Positions 1 to 9,697 of a stretch of 64,000 bases of DNA are shown here, in pieces. The notes beneath the pieces were generated by a model. That model saw only the letters and a list, made by a program, of their open reading frames with translations. It was not told the DNA's origin and did not search any database. This stretch comes from Herbiconiux solani NBRC 106740 (GTDB lineage: Bacteria; Actinomycetota; Actinomycetes; Actinomycetales; Microbacteriaceae). The DNA lies in assembly GCF_001571005.1 (NCBI RefSeq), contig NZ_BCST01000005.1, positions 124,001-188,000 on the forward strand. Direction: 5' to 3'. Positions within the stretch are counted from its first letter, which is position 1; each line of letters opens with the position of its first letter. The translations under genes and the position numbers were made by a program.

Positions 1-299
1 GCGATCAGCAAGGCCCCGGTCACGCCGGCCAGCAGGTAGGCCAGCCCGGCGAACGCGACCGGCATCCAGTCGGAGCCGATCAGCGCCGGCAGGCCGGTGT
101 CGATGCCGTAGGCGATGATCGCCGGCCCCGCGACCTGCGAGATCGTGCTGATCACGACGACGATGATGCTGAGCACGAGGCGTGCGCGCATCGGCCGGAT
201 CAGCGAGCCCAGCAGCCGCAGCGAGCGCGCACGGATCTGCGCGCTCTCGGCCCGGTTCAGGTCGTCGCGCTCCTCCCCTTCGACGCCGAGGACACTCAT
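1..299 (-). CDS. ABC transporter permease/ATP-binding half (N-terminal part only)
   Basis: The gene runs off the left edge of the window; only its first 99 codons are visible. The start ATG (297-299) overlaps the stop of the upstream ABC gene in an ATGA arrangement, so the two are translationally coupled. The visible protein has a charged cytoplasmic head of about 35 residues, then a hydrophobic stretch ([19 protein letters not shown]) and a second one near the cut. This is the usual beginning of a type I exporter transmembrane domain. Tandem half-transporters of this kind usually form a heterodimeric multidrug or lipid exporter. The substrate is unknown and the ATPase domain is outside the window. 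Confidence 0.85.
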   Translation of the reverse strand, partial: MSVLGVEGEERDDLNRAESAQIRARSLRLLGSLIRPMRARLVLSIIVVVISTISQVAGPAIIAYGIDTGLPALIGSDWMPVAFAGLAYLLAGVTGALLI

Positions 300-2119
300 G
301 ACGACACCTCCTCGGCGTTCAGGGCGGCACTTCGCTCGTCGGCGTCGAAGCTCGAGATCACGAAGCGGTAGTGCTCGTTGGTCGCGAGCAGCTCGGCGTG
401 GGTGCCGACGGCCGTGACCCGGCCGTCCTGCAGCAGGGCGACCCGGTCGGCCAGTGCGACGGTCGAGGGGCGGTGCGCGACGATGAGCGCGGTGGTGCGG
501 GCGAGCACGCGGCGGAGGGCCGCCTCGACGAGCGCCTCGGTGTCGACGTCGAGCGCCGACAGCGGGTCGTCGAGCACGAGCACGCTCGGTTTCGCCGCGA
601 TCGCGCGGGCGAGGGCGAGGCGCTGTCGCTGGCCGCCGGAGAGGCTCATCCCCTCCTCCCCCACCTTGGTGTCCAGGCCCTCGGGGAGGTCGTCGACGAA
701 GCCCGCCTGGGCGATGTCGAGCGCCTCACGGAGGTCGGCCTCGCTCGCGTCCGGCCGCCCGAGCAGCACGTTCTCGCGCACCGAGCGGCTGAACAGCGTG
801 GCCTCCTCGAACGCCATGGCGACCCGGCTGCGCAGGTCGTCGCGGGTGAAGTCGCGCACGTCGACGCCGTCGACCCGCACGGAGCCCCCGGTCACGTCGT
901 ACAGGCGCGAGGTGAGCGCCGTGAGCGTCGACTTGCCCGAGCCGGTCAGGCCGACGAGCGCCATGGTCTCGCCGGGCTCGACGACGAGGTCGACGCCGTC
1001 GAGGAGGTCGGGGAAGGCGGCCGGCGCATCCTGGTACCGGAAGTGCACGTCCTCGAAGCTCAGCCGCCCCCGGCCGTCGACCACGGTCACGGGATGCGCG
1101 GGGTCGGTGATCGTGTTCTCCGAGTCCATCACCTCGAAGAACCGCAGGGTCGCCGTCTTCGCGTCGAGGGTCATGGCGAGGAAGTAGCCGAGCGACCAGA
1201 TCGGGAACAGCAGCACGGTGCCGGTCGCGAAGAAGGCCACGAGCGCGCCCACCGAGGTCTGGCCGGTCGAGGCGAGCCAGACGCCGACGACGAGGCAGAC
1301 CCCGAAGGCGATGTCGGGGATCAGCGTGAGGTAGAGCCAGATGCCGGCGATCGCCTTGGCCTTCTCGATCTCGGTGCCGCGCAGCCGCTCGGCCTGACTC
1401 TCGAAGCGCTTGAGGGCGTAACGGCCGCGGCCGAAGGCCTTCAACACACGGATGCCGTGCACCGACTCCTCGACGCTGGTCGCGAGGTCGCCCGCCTGGT
1501 CCTGCGAGCGCCGCGCGACATCCGAGTACCGGCGCTCGAACGAGAAGCTGTAGGCGATGACCGGAACGGCGGCGGCCGCGAAGATGAGGCCCAGCACCCA
1601 GTTGAGGGTGATCAGGATGATGACGCCGCCGATCAGCGTGAGCACGTTGACCACGAGGAGCACGAGCCCGAACGAGAGCCAGCGGCGGATCAGGTTGAGG
1701 TCGCTGACGGCGCGGGAGAGCAGCTGCCCACTCGGCCACCGGTCGTGGAAGGAGACCGGGAGGTCTTCGAGCTGGGCGTAGAGCCCGTTCCGCATCCGCG
1801 CCTCGACGTGGGTGCCGGGGGTGAGCACGAGCGCCCGGCGCGCGCCGATCAGCACGGCCTCGAAGACACCGAGGCCGAGCACGATGCCGGCGCCGAGCCA
1901 GACCTGGCCGGCGTCTCCGCTCGCGAAGGGGCCGTCGACCATCCACTGCAGCACCTGCGGGATGGCGAGGGCCACGAGGCTGGCCACCAGCGAAACGACC
2001 ATGGCCACCCCGATGCGCGGGAGGGCCTGCCGCGCGAAGGGTCGGAGGCGCAGCAGCACGGCCACCGTCCCGGTGGCGGGTGTCGCTGTCTCTGCCATCT
2101 CCTGCTTCCTCACGTCCAT
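296..2119 (-). CDS. ABC exporter half-transporter, fused TMD-NBD
   Basis: A full-length half-exporter (607 residues). An N-terminal six-helix transmembrane domain spans about residues 25-320. The ATPase domain follows, with Walker A (GLTGSGKST), signature LSGGQRQR, Walker B ([12 protein letters not shown]) and the switch histidine (IVAHRPST). The residue after Walker B is Asp rather than the catalytic Glu. In heterodimeric exporters this marks the degenerate site, so the partner at 1-299 would be expected to carry the intact Glu. An in-frame ATG at 2098 ([10 protein letters not shown]) has a GAGG 9 bases upstream and may be the real start; the upstream ATG has no obvious ribosome site. Export substrate cannot be inferred. 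Confidence 0.9.
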   Translation of the reverse strand: MDVRKQEMAETATPATGTVAVLLRLRPFARQALPRIGVAMVVSLVASLVALAIPQVLQWMVDGPFASGDAGQVWLGAGIVLGLGVFEAVLIGARRALVLTPGTHVEARMRNGLYAQLEDLPVSFHDRWPSGQLLSRAVSDLNLIRRWLSFGLVLLVVNVLTLIGGVIILITLNWVLGLIFAAAAVPVIAYSFSFERRYSDVARRSQDQAGDLATSVEESVHGIRVLKAFGRGRYALKRFESQAERLRGTEIEKAKAIAGIWLYLTLIPDIAFGVCLVVGVWLASTGQTSVGALVAFFATGTVLLFPIWSLGYFLAMTLDAKTATLRFFEVMDSENTITDPAHPVTVVDGRGRLSFEDVHFRYQDAPAAFPDLLDGVDLVVEPGETMALVGLTGSGKSTLTALTSRLYDVTGGSVRVDGVDVRDFTRDDLRSRVAMAFEEATLFSRSVRENVLLGRPDASEADLREALDIAQAGFVDDLPEGLDTKVGEEGMSLSGGQRQRLALARAIAAKPSVLVLDDPLSALDVDTEALVEAALRRVLARTTALIVAHRPSTVALADRVALLQDGRVTAVGTHAELLATNEHYRFVISSFDADERSAALNAEEVSS

Positions 2120-2128
2120 CTGCCGGGC

Positions 2129-2165
2129 ACGCCGAATCGCCCCCTTTTCGGGGGGACTTCGGCGT
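2129..2165 (-). terminator. Probable terminator between dimethylargininase and ABC genes
   Basis: Inverted repeat ACGCCGAA (2129-2136) / TTCGGCGT (2158-2165) enclosing a second C5/G5 stem around TTTTC. It lies just downstream of the gene ending at 2244. There is no long U tract, as is common in high-GC actinobacteria, so the assignment rests on stem strength and position. Confidence 0.55.
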
Positions 2166-2243
2166 CGCGGCAGCCTTACAGGCTATCTGCCGCTCAGGGC
2201 GAATGCAACAGCGCGGCGGGGCGTCCGCCGACAGCAGCGGAGC

Positions 2244-3449
2244 TCAGCGGATGCGCACCGACAGGCAGGTGACGCAGCCCTCGAGCTTCTCGAACTCCGA
2301 GATGTCGACCGAGATCACGCGGTAGCCGAGGCCCTCGATCAGCCGGGCCGACTCGGGCGCCGAGGCGGCGATCAGCACGGTGTCGTCGGCCAGCACCACC
2401 ACGTGGGCGCCGCTCGGCTCCGGCACCTCGAGGAATCGGTCGAAGATGAAGGGGTCATCGACCAGCGGCGGGTAGCCGATCACTGTGCCGTCCGGCAGCG
2501 CGGTCACCGCGCTCTTCAGGTGCAGCACCTGCGACACGGGCACGGCCACGACCGAGTACCCGCGCGGGGCGAGGAGCTTGCGCAGCTGACGGATGCCGTC
2601 CGAGTTCGTACGACCCCCGCGACCCACGTAGATGGTCGTGCCGATCTTGAGCACGTCGCCGCCGTCGAGCGTTCCGGGTCGCTCGATCCGCACGATCTCC
2701 AGGCCCAGCGACCGCAGGCTCTCCTCGACCGCCGGCGTCTCCGGGATGCGCGAGTCGGCGCCGGGGCTGCCGATGACCGCGAGCGCCCCGAACATCACCA
2801 CCGCGTCCTCGACGAACACCGAGTCGGGCAGGTCGTCGGCCGGCTCGACCTCGACGGGCTCCCAGCCCGCGCCGGTCAGCGCGGCGACGTAGGTCTCCCA
2901 CTGCTCCTCGGCGAGCTCGAGGTCGACGGGTTCGCGCTCGATGTGCGTGACGACGCCCTCGTCGAGGGTGGCGGCCGGGCGCCGCACGAGCACGAGGTGC
3001 TTGCGCAGCACCTCCTCCTGCTCGTCGATCGCGATGCGCGAATGGATGCGGCGGGCCGCCGTCACCGAGGCGACGACCGAGGCCAGCACGAAGACCAGGT
3101 TGTTGCCGACGAGGGTCGCGGCGAGCGGGCCGAGCAGCGCATCCAGCTGGATGCCCTCGCCGAGGGCGGCGATGCCCGTCCCGACGAACGCGGCCAGGGC
3201 TCCGGAGACCAGCCCCGCGATGAAGGCCGTGTACCAGTGCCGGTAGGCGCCGACCACCCCGAAGACCGCGGCGAACACGAACAGCAGCAGCGCCGAGGGC
3301 AGGAAGTACGGCGTGAAGACCACGAACGCCTGGGCGTTCAGGGCGTTCGCGAGGAAGAGCGCCAGATCCGATGCGGCGAGGGCGATCACCGCGACGACCG
3401 CCGCCGCGACGACGGACGCCGTGACGGAGCGGAGCCGGTATGAAGACAT
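2244..3449 (-). CDS. Membrane-anchored dimethylargininase-like amidinotransferase-fold protein
   Basis: A 401-residue two-part protein. Residues 8-130 are strongly hydrophobic with about four membrane segments. Residues 150-401 match the N,N-dimethylarginine dimethylaminohydrolase (DDAH) family, which hydrolyses methylated arginines to citrulline and alkylamine. Visible family landmarks are PDSVFVED (208-215), TLDGGDVL (260-267), the histidine in VLHLKSAV (H310) and a C-terminal GCVTCLSV whose C395 aligns with the nucleophilic cysteine. Stand-alone bacterial DDAH is about 250 residues and soluble, so the membrane half is an addition. It is monocistronic, with its own start region opposite the end of purH. 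Activity on methylarginine is inferred from the family; arginine deiminase-like activity on another guanidine is possible. Confidence 0.8.
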   Translation of the reverse strand: MSSYRLRSVTASVVAAAVVAVIALAASDLALFLANALNAQAFVVFTPYFLPSALLLFVFAAVFGVVGAYRHWYTAFIAGLVSGALAAFVGTGIAALGEGIQLDALLGPLAATLVGNNLVFVLASVVASVTAARRIHSRIAIDEQEEVLRKHLVLVRRPAATLDEGVVTHIEREPVDLELAEEQWETYVAALTGAGWEPVEVEPADDLPDSVFVEDAVVMFGALAVIGSPGADSRIPETPAVEESLRSLGLEIVRIERPGTLDGGDVLKIGTTIYVGRGGRTNSDGIRQLRKLLAPRGYSVVAVPVSQVLHLKSAVTALPDGTVIGYPPLVDDPFIFDRFLEVPEPSGAHVVVLADDTVLIAASAPESARLIEGLGYRVISVDISEFEKLEGCVTCLSVRIR

Positions 3450-3490
3450 AGAGACGACCTTAGGTGATGCTGTCTGTACGCGTCTTGCGT

Positions 3491-3507
3491 GCCGGCTCCG
3501 AGCCGGC
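3491..3507 (-). terminator. Short GC hairpin downstream of purH
   Basis: Perfect 7-base arms GCCGGCT/AGCCGGC with a 3-base loop, about 30 bases past the purH stop. No U tract follows, so this may be a weak terminator or only an mRNA-stabilising hairpin. Confidence 0.35.
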
Positions 3508-3539
3508 CGTAAGCCCGCAGGGAACGGGTGGAACCCCGA

Positions 3540-5192
3540 TCAGTGGAAGAAGTGCCGCTCTCCCGTGAAGTACATCGCCACGCCGGCCTTCTGCGCGGCC
3601 GCGATGACCTCCTCGTCCCGCACCGAGCCGCCGGGCTGCACGACGGCGGCGACGCCGGCCTCCAGCAGCACCTCGAGCCCGTCGGCGAACGGGAAGAACG
3701 CGTCCGAGGCCGCGACCGAGCCGCGCGCGCGGTCACCGGCGCGGGAGACCGCGAGGTGGCAGGAGTCGACGCGGTTGACCTGGCCCATGCCGACGCCGAC
3801 GGAGGCGCCGTGCGAGGCGAGCAGGATGGCGTTCGACTTGACCGAGCGGCAGGCCTTCCAGGCGAACTCGAGGTCGTCCAGCATGGTCTCGTCGGCGGCG
3901 TCGCCGGCGACCAGGGTCCACCGGCTGCGGTCGAGCTCGTCGAAACGGTCGACCGTCTGGGCGAGGAAGCCGCCGCTGATCTGGCGGAGCTCGGTGTCCT
4001 CCCGGCGGTAGCCCTCCGGCAGGGTGAGCAGGCGCAGGTTCTTCTTCGTCTTCAGCAGCTCGAACGCGTCCGACTCGAAGGCGGGGGCGATCAGCACCTC
4101 GGTGAAGATGTCCTTGACCGACTCGGCCATGGCGAGGGTGACCGGGCGGTTCGCGGCGATCACGCCACCGAAGGCCGAGACCGGGTCACAGGCGTGGGCA
4201 CGGGCGTGGGCCGAGGCGATCGCGTCGGGGGCGTTCGGGGCGGCCACGGCGATCCCGCACGGGTTCGCGTGCTTGATGATCGCGACGGCCGGCTCGGCGA
4301 AGTCGTAGGCCGCCCGTACCGCGGCGTCACCGTCGACGTAGTTGTTGTACGACATCTCCTTGCCGTGGAGCTGCGTCGCCTGGGCGATGCCGTGGCCGTC
4401 GGGCGAGGTGTAGATCGCGGCCTGCTGGTGCGAGTTCTCGCCGTAGCGGAGGGTCGAGGAGAGCTCGGCCGAGACCGCGAGGGTCTCGGGGAATGAGCGG
4501 TGCGCGCCCGGGCCGTCGAAGGCATCCGGAGCCGGCGCCGGGAAGGCACCCGGATCGGCGGCCGCGAGCTGCTCGGCGAACCAGCCGGCGACGGCGCCGT
4601 CGTACGAGGCCGTGTGCGCGAACGCCTCGGCCGCCAGGGTGCGCCGCACGTCGAGACGGGTGCCGCCCTCGGCGAGCGAGGCGATGATGTCGTCGTAGCG
4701 GTTGGGCGAGACGACGATCGCGACGTTCGCGAAATTCTTCGCCGACGCCCGGACGAGTGCGGGACCGCCGATGTCGATCTGCTCGATCACCGCATCCGGC
4801 TCGGCGCCCGAGGCGACCGTCTCGCGGAACGGGTAGAGGTTGACCACGACGAGGTCGAACGGGCGGATGCCGAGATCGGCCAGCTGCGTGCGGTGCGACT
4901 CGAGGCGCAGGTCGGCGAGGATGCCGGCGTGCACGCCCGGGTGGAGCGTCTTCACGCGGCCGTCGAGCGACTCGGGGAACCCGGTGACGCTGGAGACCTC
5001 GGTGACGGCGACGCCCGCATCCGCGATCGCCTTCGCCGTCGAACCGGTCGAGACGATCTCGACGCCCGAGGTGGCGAGGCCCTGCACGAGCTCGGCGAGC
5101 CCCCGCTTGTCGCTGACCGAGATCAGCGCCCGGGTGATCGGGACGGTGTCGCGGTGGGTGTAGAGGCTCGGGTCGTGCTGGGGGCCGCTCAT
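3540..5192 (-). CDS. purH: Bifunctional AICAR transformylase / IMP cyclohydrolase
   Basis: Catalyses the last two steps of de novo IMP synthesis: formylation of AICAR with 10-formyl-THF, then ring closure. The protein has 550 residues, close to the family length. The MGS-like cyclohydrolase domain occupies the first ~200 residues ([33 protein letters not shown]). The transformylase follows, with the KHANPCG signature and the C-terminal [10 protein letters not shown] motif. The chosen ATG (5190-5192) overlaps the purN stop as ATGA, so longer in-frame upstream extensions are artefacts. The order perM-purN-purH is conserved in actinobacteria, including Mycobacterium tuberculosis. Confidence 0.97.
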   Translation of the reverse strand: MSGPQHDPSLYTHRDTVPITRALISVSDKRGLAELVQGLATSGVEIVSTGSTAKAIADAGVAVTEVSSVTGFPESLDGRVKTLHPGVHAGILADLRLESHRTQLADLGIRPFDLVVVNLYPFRETVASGAEPDAVIEQIDIGGPALVRASAKNFANVAIVVSPNRYDDIIASLAEGGTRLDVRRTLAAEAFAHTASYDGAVAGWFAEQLAAADPGAFPAPAPDAFDGPGAHRSFPETLAVSAELSSTLRYGENSHQQAAIYTSPDGHGIAQATQLHGKEMSYNNYVDGDAAVRAAYDFAEPAVAIIKHANPCGIAVAAPNAPDAIASAHARAHACDPVSAFGGVIAANRPVTLAMAESVKDIFTEVLIAPAFESDAFELLKTKKNLRLLTLPEGYRREDTELRQISGGFLAQTVDRFDELDRSRWTLVAGDAADETMLDDLEFAWKACRSVKSNAILLASHGASVGVGMGQVNRVDSCHLAVSRAGDRARGSVAASDAFFPFADGLEVLLEAGVAAVVQPGGSVRDEEVIAAAQKAGVAMYFTGERHFFH

Positions 5193-5782
5193 CGTGCTGC
5201 TGTCTCCTTGAGGTCGACTACTCCGTCTGCGATGTCGCGCACGGCCTGCACCAGCAGCTGCCGCTCGACGGTCTTGATGCGCTCGTGCAGGTCGTGCTCG
5301 GTGTCTCCCGGCTCGACCCGCACGGACTCCTGGACGATCACGGGCCCGGTGTCGACGCCCTCGTCGATCACGTGCACGGTGACCCCGGTCGTCTCCACGC
5401 CCGCGGCGAGCGCGTCGCGCACCGCATGGGCGCCCGGGAAGGCGGGGAGGAGGGCCGGGTGGGTGTTGATCAGGCGCGGGGTGAGTGCTGCGACGACGAC
5501 GGGCGGCAGGATGCGCATGAAGCCTGCGCACACCACGAGGTCGGGCGAGTAGCCCTCGATGCGGGCCAGGAGCTCGCGGCCCCAGGCATCCCGCGAGTCG
5601 AAGGAGCCGGGCTCGACGACGAAGACGGGGATGCCGAACTCCTCGGCGTGGGCGAGGCCCTCGGCGTGGTTGTCGGACCCCACGGCGATGACGCGGGCGG
5701 GGTAGTCGCCGGTGGCCGTCGCTTCGAGGAGCGCCCGCAGGTTGGAGCCTCCCCCGGAGATCAGGACGAGGAGGGACAGCAC
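5189..5782 (-). CDS. purN: Phosphoribosylglycinamide formyltransferase 1
   Basis: Third enzyme of purine synthesis, transferring a formyl group from 10-formyl-THF to GAR. The 197-residue protein starts at GTG 5782 ([19 protein letters not shown]), only 2 bases after the stop of the upstream membrane gene. The glycine-rich phosphate loop SGGGSNL is at the N-terminus. The catalytic [12 protein letters not shown] block contains the conserved Asn and His, and the Asp lies in [10 protein letters not shown]. Length matches the family. The stop overlaps the start of purH, so the two enzymes are made from one message. Confidence 0.96.
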   Translation of the reverse strand: MLSLLVLISGGGSNLRALLEATATGDYPARVIAVGSDNHAEGLAHAEEFGIPVFVVEPGSFDSRDAWGRELLARIEGYSPDLVVCAGFMRILPPVVVAALTPRLINTHPALLPAFPGAHAVRDALAAGVETTGVTVHVIDEGVDTGPVIVQESVRVEPGDTEHDLHERIKTVERQLLVQAVRDIADGVVDLKETAAR

Positions 5783-5784
5783 GC

Positions 5785-7137
5785 CTACAGTGTATCGGCC
5801 GGGCCGGGGGCGGGCGTGCGGGGGGCAGGGTGGATGGCGGCGGTTTCGGCGTCGGTCGTGCTCGGCCTGCTGGGCGCGGTGGCTTTCGATGCCTTCGCTA
5901 CCGGCTCCGCGCTGCTGGTGGCGCCGGCCACGAGACCGAGGAGGATCGAGACCACGAGCTCGACGAACGACCAGAGCCAGACGGCTCCGGCATCCGGCCC
6001 CACGTCGGCCAGGCGACCGGGACCGGCCGCGCCACCCGACCAGAGCGCGAGGACCGCCAGGACGCTCGCACCGACGACCGCCGCGCCGACGGCGGTGAGC
6101 ACGAGTCGGAGCACCCGCTTGCCGCGCCCACGGACCGCCTCGAGGTAGGCGGGCCGGAGCAGCGCGGCGATGACGAAGCCGATCGCCACCGGCACCACGA
6201 GTCCCGCGAAGCCGAGTGCGGGGGCTCCCTGCGGCAGCGCGCCGAGCACGGGCAGCGACGGGACGAGGCCCACCTGCGTGGCCAGCGGCGACACGGTCGA
6301 GCCCGCGCCGATCGCGAAGCCGGGGCCGACGAACCACGACATGGTCCAGGCGACCAGGTTGGGGAGCAGGGCGAGCTGCCCGAGAGTCAGCGAGATGCCG
6401 CCCATCAGGCCGGCCTGGAGGCCCTCGTAGAGTGAGACGATCGACGAGAAGCCGGCGACCAGCACGATCGCGAGTGCGACGGCCGAGACGCCGATGATCG
6501 CGGAGGCCGAGGCGACCCCGGCGCGGAAGGCGAGCGCGACCAGGCCGCGGTCTCCCGCGGGGACCGTGGTCCAGCGGGCGGTGAGCCGGCGGCGGAATCC
6601 GCTCGCGGCCCCGAACTCGACCGGTGCGGTTCGCTTGCCCGCCCAGGCGTAGCCGATGGCGATTCCGATGCCGTAGACGACGGCGGGGAAGACGATGCTC
6701 TGCACGAGCGAGGGTTCGGCTCCGTCGATGCGGACGCCCAGCTGCACGAGGAGTCCGAGCAGGCCCACGGCCAGCATCCCGACCAGCGCGCCGGTGACGG
6801 GGTACGCCGTCGACCCGAGGCGGCGGCCGGCCCGGGTGCCGAGGAGCGCCGTCACGAAGGCGAAGCCGAGCGGGGCGAGGCCCACGGTGAAGGGAGTGGC
6901 GGCGCCGTCGAGGCCGAAGCGCAGCGCCAGGGTCGGATCGATCGCGAAGAGCACGTCGACGCCGTTGCCGAGCAGCCACAGGTCGCCGGAGGCCCGCCAG
7001 AAGACGAGCCAGTCCACGGCCAGCCCGAACTGCGTCGCCCAGAGGAGGGTGAGCGGGATCAGGGGGATGCCGATGCCGATCGCGACGACGATCAGGGCGT
7101 CGAGGGCGGCGAGCAGGGCGGTGAGTGGGCGGTTCAT
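5785..7137 (-). CDS. DUF6350/PerM-like polytopic membrane protein
   Basis: A 450-residue, very hydrophobic protein with roughly ten membrane segments and a short Ala/Pro-rich C-terminal tail. It lies directly upstream of purN-purH and downstream of the sucCD region, the position of perM (Rv0955) in M. tuberculosis. The repeated Gly/Ala/Val helices resemble the DUF6350 family to which PerM belongs. In mycobacteria PerM supports cell division under low magnesium through divisome stability. That role is carried over here by synteny and family only. It ends 2 bases before purN, so it is probably the first gene of the purNH operon. Confidence 0.75.
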   Translation of the reverse strand: MNRPLTALLAALDALIVVAIGIGIPLIPLTLLWATQFGLAVDWLVFWRASGDLWLLGNGVDVLFAIDPTLALRFGLDGAATPFTVGLAPLGFAFVTALLGTRAGRRLGSTAYPVTGALVGMLAVGLLGLLVQLGVRIDGAEPSLVQSIVFPAVVYGIGIAIGYAWAGKRTAPVEFGAASGFRRRLTARWTTVPAGDRGLVALAFRAGVASASAIIGVSAVALAIVLVAGFSSIVSLYEGLQAGLMGGISLTLGQLALLPNLVAWTMSWFVGPGFAIGAGSTVSPLATQVGLVPSLPVLGALPQGAPALGFAGLVVPVAIGFVIAALLRPAYLEAVRGRGKRVLRLVLTAVGAAVVGASVLAVLALWSGGAAGPGRLADVGPDAGAVWLWSFVELVVSILLGLVAGATSSAEPVAKASKATAPSRPSTTDAETAAIHPAPRTPAPGPADTL

Positions 7138-7252
7138 GCGTGGCCGAGCCTACCCGGCGAGCCCGGCCAACCCCTGGCGGCGCTCCGGGTTCGGGGAGGG
7201 TGCGGGTGCACGGTTGCGCCGTCGCAGCGCACCCCCCTCTTTTCTGCCTGGC

Positions 7253-7810
7253 TCAGTGGAAGAACGCCTTCAACAGGATCACGATCACGCCCAGCAGCGC
7301 GGTTCCCACGGCGCCGAGCAGGCACACGAACCAGCGGCTCCCCCGTTCGGCGAAGGCCAGCCACCCCAGCACGAACAGCACCGCGACCCCCACGAACAGG
7401 GCGAGCACGTAGGCGTCGTCCTCCGGCAGCACACCGAGCGCGCCGAGGGCCAGCGCCCCGATCGGGATGATCGCGGCCAGCAGCAGCCCGGACGAGTGCC
7501 GGACCGCGCGCCCCAGCGCCTCCCCCAGCGGGATCTCGACGCCGTCGCGCTTGCCGTGGTGGGCCACCGTCGAGGCGAACACGTGGGCGACCCAGAACAC
7601 GAAGCTCGTGGCGGCGACCGCGACCAGCAGGCTGAAGTCGCTCTCCCCGTCCTCGACGAGCACGATCAGGGCACTGACGATGATCGTCCCGTAAATCGAC
7701 TCCGGCGTCACCAGCTCATGCCGCAGCCGCTGATACAACGACGCCGTCGGCGCTGTGGCCTCAGCCACCTCATCGGCGCGTTCCGACGTCGCTTTGCTCT
7801 CGGCGTCCAT
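7253..7810 (-). CDS. Five-helix membrane protein of unknown function
   Basis: 185 residues from ATG 7810, preceded by a strong purine-rich ribosome site (GGGAGGGGG). A charged N-terminus of about 38 residues leads into five predicted membrane segments (about 39-55, 59-80, 107-129, 134-156, 160-184). The loop after helix 2 is His/charge-rich (AHVFASTVAHHGKRDG). I do not recognise a characterised family; similar small membrane proteins occur in actinobacteria without known function. It starts 41 bases after the HepT-like gene in the same direction and so may be a third member of that cassette. An independent housekeeping gene is equally possible. Confidence 0.7.
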   Translation of the reverse strand: MDAESKATSERADEVAEATAPTASLYQRLRHELVTPESIYGTIIVSALIVLVEDGESDFSLLVAVAATSFVFWVAHVFASTVAHHGKRDGVEIPLGEALGRAVRHSSGLLLAAIIPIGALALGALGVLPEDDAYVLALFVGVAVLFVLGWLAFAERGSRWFVCLLGAVGTALLGVIVILLKAFFH

Positions 7811-7851
7811 CCGTCCCCCTCCCGGCCGCACGGGCCCCGCCCCCGATTCTC

Positions 7852-8193
7852 TCAAACCCCGCGCCCGACCCGCGACAGCATCCCGTCGACGAGCGCCTGC
7901 AGTTCGTCGACATCCTTCGCCATGTTCTCGAGCAGCACGTGACGGTCGACGAAGGCATACGCGTGCGCGATCCGATTGCGCAGCCCGACGATGTCCCGCC
8001 ACAGCGACGGCGTGATGACCGCGGTCCTCACTCCGGGATCGGCCCGGCCGACACAGTCGATCGCGGCGGCCAGACGGAGCGCTGCGGCATCCAGCACCAG
8101 GCCGTCATCCGCATCGACCCGCCCGAGATGCGCTCTCAAGGCAGCGAGGTGGCCGGAGGCATCGTTCAGCCACTCGGCATCCCCTCGGTTCAC
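7852..8193 (-). CDS. HepT-like HEPN ribonuclease toxin
   Basis: A 113-residue helical protein of the DUF86/HepT type. Residues 72-79 (RNRIAHAY) carry the full R-x4-H-x-Y signature: Arg72 and His77 form the RNase site, and Tyr79 is the residue that partner nucleotidyltransferases modify with AMP in characterised HepT/MntA pairs. The GTG start overlaps the stop of the upstream nucleotidyltransferase gene (GTGA), so the pair is translationally coupled with the antitoxin first. The family is established as a type VII toxin-antitoxin system. Toxicity here is inferred from intact motifs and pairing. Confidence 0.8.
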   Translation of the reverse strand: MNRGDAEWLNDASGHLAALRAHLGRVDADDGLVLDAAALRLAAAIDCVGRADPGVRTAVITPSLWRDIVGLRNRIAHAYAFVDRHVLLENMAKDVDELQALVDGMLSRVGRGV

Positions 8194-8690
8194 AGCGGGA
8201 CGGCGGAGGCGAGCAGTGCCGGGAGCTCGCGCGGCGAGACGAAGGATTCGGGGATCACGTCGACCTCGACGCCGACGACCTCGGCGAGCTCGCTCCCGAG
8301 CGCCGAGATCGCGAGCAGTCCCGGCGTGCGAGGCATGAGCACGATCAGGTCGAGATCGCTCGCCTCGACCTCCCGCCCCTCGGCGACCGACCCGAACACA
8401 CGCAGCCTCGACGCCCCGTGCGTTCTGGCCACCCTGACGAGCTCCCCCCGGCGCTCGAGCACGCGGCGCCCGATCGCTCCGCCGCCGAGCCGGGCCTCCC
8501 GGTAGGCCGACATCATCTGCGAGACCGCCGACTGGGTGACACCGAGCACGGTCGCGACCGCCTGCTGCGGCACCCCGTCGTTGAGTGCCGCGGCCGCGCG
8601 CCGTCGCAGCGCCTCTTCGGCAGCTCGTCGTTCGAGCGCCGCTGTCGCCAGCTCCTCGAGCAGCGAGCGTTGAGCATCCCTCGTCTTCAT
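8190..8690 (-). CDS. HTH-nucleotidyltransferase fusion, MntA-like antitoxin
   Basis: 166 residues from ATG 8690. The N-terminal half is helical and contains a helix-turn-helix (about 40-62: VPQQAVATVLGVTQSAVSQMM). The C-terminal half is a minimal nucleotidyltransferase with a complete GS-x10-D-x-D motif (G100, S101, D112, D114) and a third acidic residue at D144. Classical MntA antitoxins are nucleotidyltransferase-only; the added DNA-binding domain suggests the antitoxin also regulates its own promoter. The ATG lies 7 bases from a -10 box, so the message is probably leaderless. It is co-transcribed with the HepT-like gene, overlapping it by 4 bases. Confidence 0.8.
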   Translation of the reverse strand: MKTRDAQRSLLEELATAALERRAAEEALRRRAAAALNDGVPQQAVATVLGVTQSAVSQMMSAYREARLGGGAIGRRVLERRGELVRVARTHGASRLRVFGSVAEGREVEASDLDLIVLMPRTPGLLAISALGSELAEVVGVEVDVIPESFVSPRELPALLASAVPL

Positions 8691-8726
8691 ATAAGCGAGC
8701 TTATGCTCCCCGATGCCCAACAGCAA
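8691..8726 (-). promoter_or_regulatory. Leaderless promoter with palindromic operator for the HTH-MNT/HepT pair
   Basis: On the minus strand TTGCTG (8726-8721) and TAAGCT (8703-8698) are 17 bases apart, and the ATG begins 7 bases after the -10 box. A perfect palindrome, ATAAGC-GA-GCTTAT (8691-8704), covers the -10 and initiation region directly before the start codon. That is where an autorepressor would bind, and the first gene encodes a helix-turn-helix. Confidence 0.5.
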
Positions 8727-8755
8727 GGCCCGTCCCGACGGATCGGGGCGGGCCT
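8726..8755 (-). terminator. Terminator of sucCD
   Basis: A 13-base stem, AGGCCCGTCCCGA / TCGGGGCGGGCCT with one G-T pair and a 4-base loop, 22 bases past the sucD stop. The -35 box of the following gene begins at the foot of the stem. Confidence 0.75.
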
Positions 8756-8777
8756 GTGCGGTGGTGCTGCGGCGGGA

Positions 8778-9680
8778 CTAGAGGGCCGCGTAGACCTCGC
8801 GGAGCAGGGCCGCGGTCTCGCTGGGGGTCTTGCCGACGCGCACGCCGGCGGCCTCGAGGGCCTCCTTCTTCGCCTGAGCCGTTCCGGCGCTACCGGAGAC
8901 GATCGCGCCGGCGTGACCCATCGTCTTGCCCTCGGGGGCGGTGAAGCCCGCGACGTAGCCGACGACCGGCTTGTTGACGTTGGCCTTGATGAAGTCGGCC
9001 GCGCGCTCCTCGGCGTCGCCACCGATCTCACCGATCATGACGATCGCCTTTGTCTCCGGGTCGGCCTCGAACGCGGCGAGCGCGTCGATGTGCGTGGTGC
9101 CGATGATCGGGTCGCCGCCGATGCCGATGGCGGTCGAGAAGCCGAGATCGCGCAGCTCGTACATCATCTGGTACGTCAGCGTGCCCGACTTCGACACCAG
9201 GCCGATCGGGCCCTTGCCGGTGATGTTCGCCGGGGTGATGCCGACCAGCGACTCGCCGGGCGTGATGATGCCGGGGCAGTTCGGGCCGATGATGCGGGTC
9301 TTGTTGCCCTTGGCCGTGGCGTACGCCCAGGCCTCGGCCGAGTCCTGCACCGGGATGCCCTCGGTGATGACGACCAGCAGCGGGATCTCCGAGTCGATCG
9401 CCTCGATGATCGCATCCTTCGAGAACGCCGGGGGCACGAACGCGATCGACACGTCGGCGCCGGTCTGCTCGATGGCCTCGGCGACCGTGCCGAACACGGG
9501 CAGCTCGACGGCGTTGCCGTCCTTGTCGGTGTGACTGACGGTGGTGCCGGCCTTGCGTGCGTTCACGCCTCCGACGACCTGGGTGCCGGCCTTCAGCATG
9601 AGGGCGGTGTGCTTGGTGCCCTCACCGCCCGTGATGCCCTGGACGATGACCTTGGAATCCTTGTTCAGAAAAATCGACAT
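8778..9680 (-). CDS. sucD: Succinyl-CoA synthetase alpha subunit
   Basis: ADP-forming succinate-CoA ligase alpha chain (TCA cycle substrate-level phosphorylation). The 300-residue protein starts at ATG 9680 ([18 protein letters not shown]); longer upstream reading is an artefact. It has an N-terminal CoA-binding Rossmann domain ([17 protein letters not shown]), the [12 protein letters not shown] block and the phosphohistidine in GHAGAIVSG. It follows sucC by 17 bases in one operon. A strong hairpin terminator lies immediately downstream. Confidence 0.97.
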   Translation of the reverse strand: MSIFLNKDSKVIVQGITGGEGTKHTALMLKAGTQVVGGVNARKAGTTVSHTDKDGNAVELPVFGTVAEAIEQTGADVSIAFVPPAFSKDAIIEAIDSEIPLLVVITEGIPVQDSAEAWAYATAKGNKTRIIGPNCPGIITPGESLVGITPANITGKGPIGLVSKSGTLTYQMMYELRDLGFSTAIGIGGDPIIGTTHIDALAAFEADPETKAIVMIGEIGGDAEERAADFIKANVNKPVVGYVAGFTAPEGKTMGHAGAIVSGSAGTAQAKKEALEAAGVRVGKTPSETAALLREVYAAL

Positions 9681-9697
9681 GTTCTCTCGTCCTCTTC

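Noticed and set aside
371-2272. 633-codon plus-strand frame over the ABC exporter gene
   Set aside because: Antisense to an ATPase with full Walker motifs. Composition is typical of a shadow frame.
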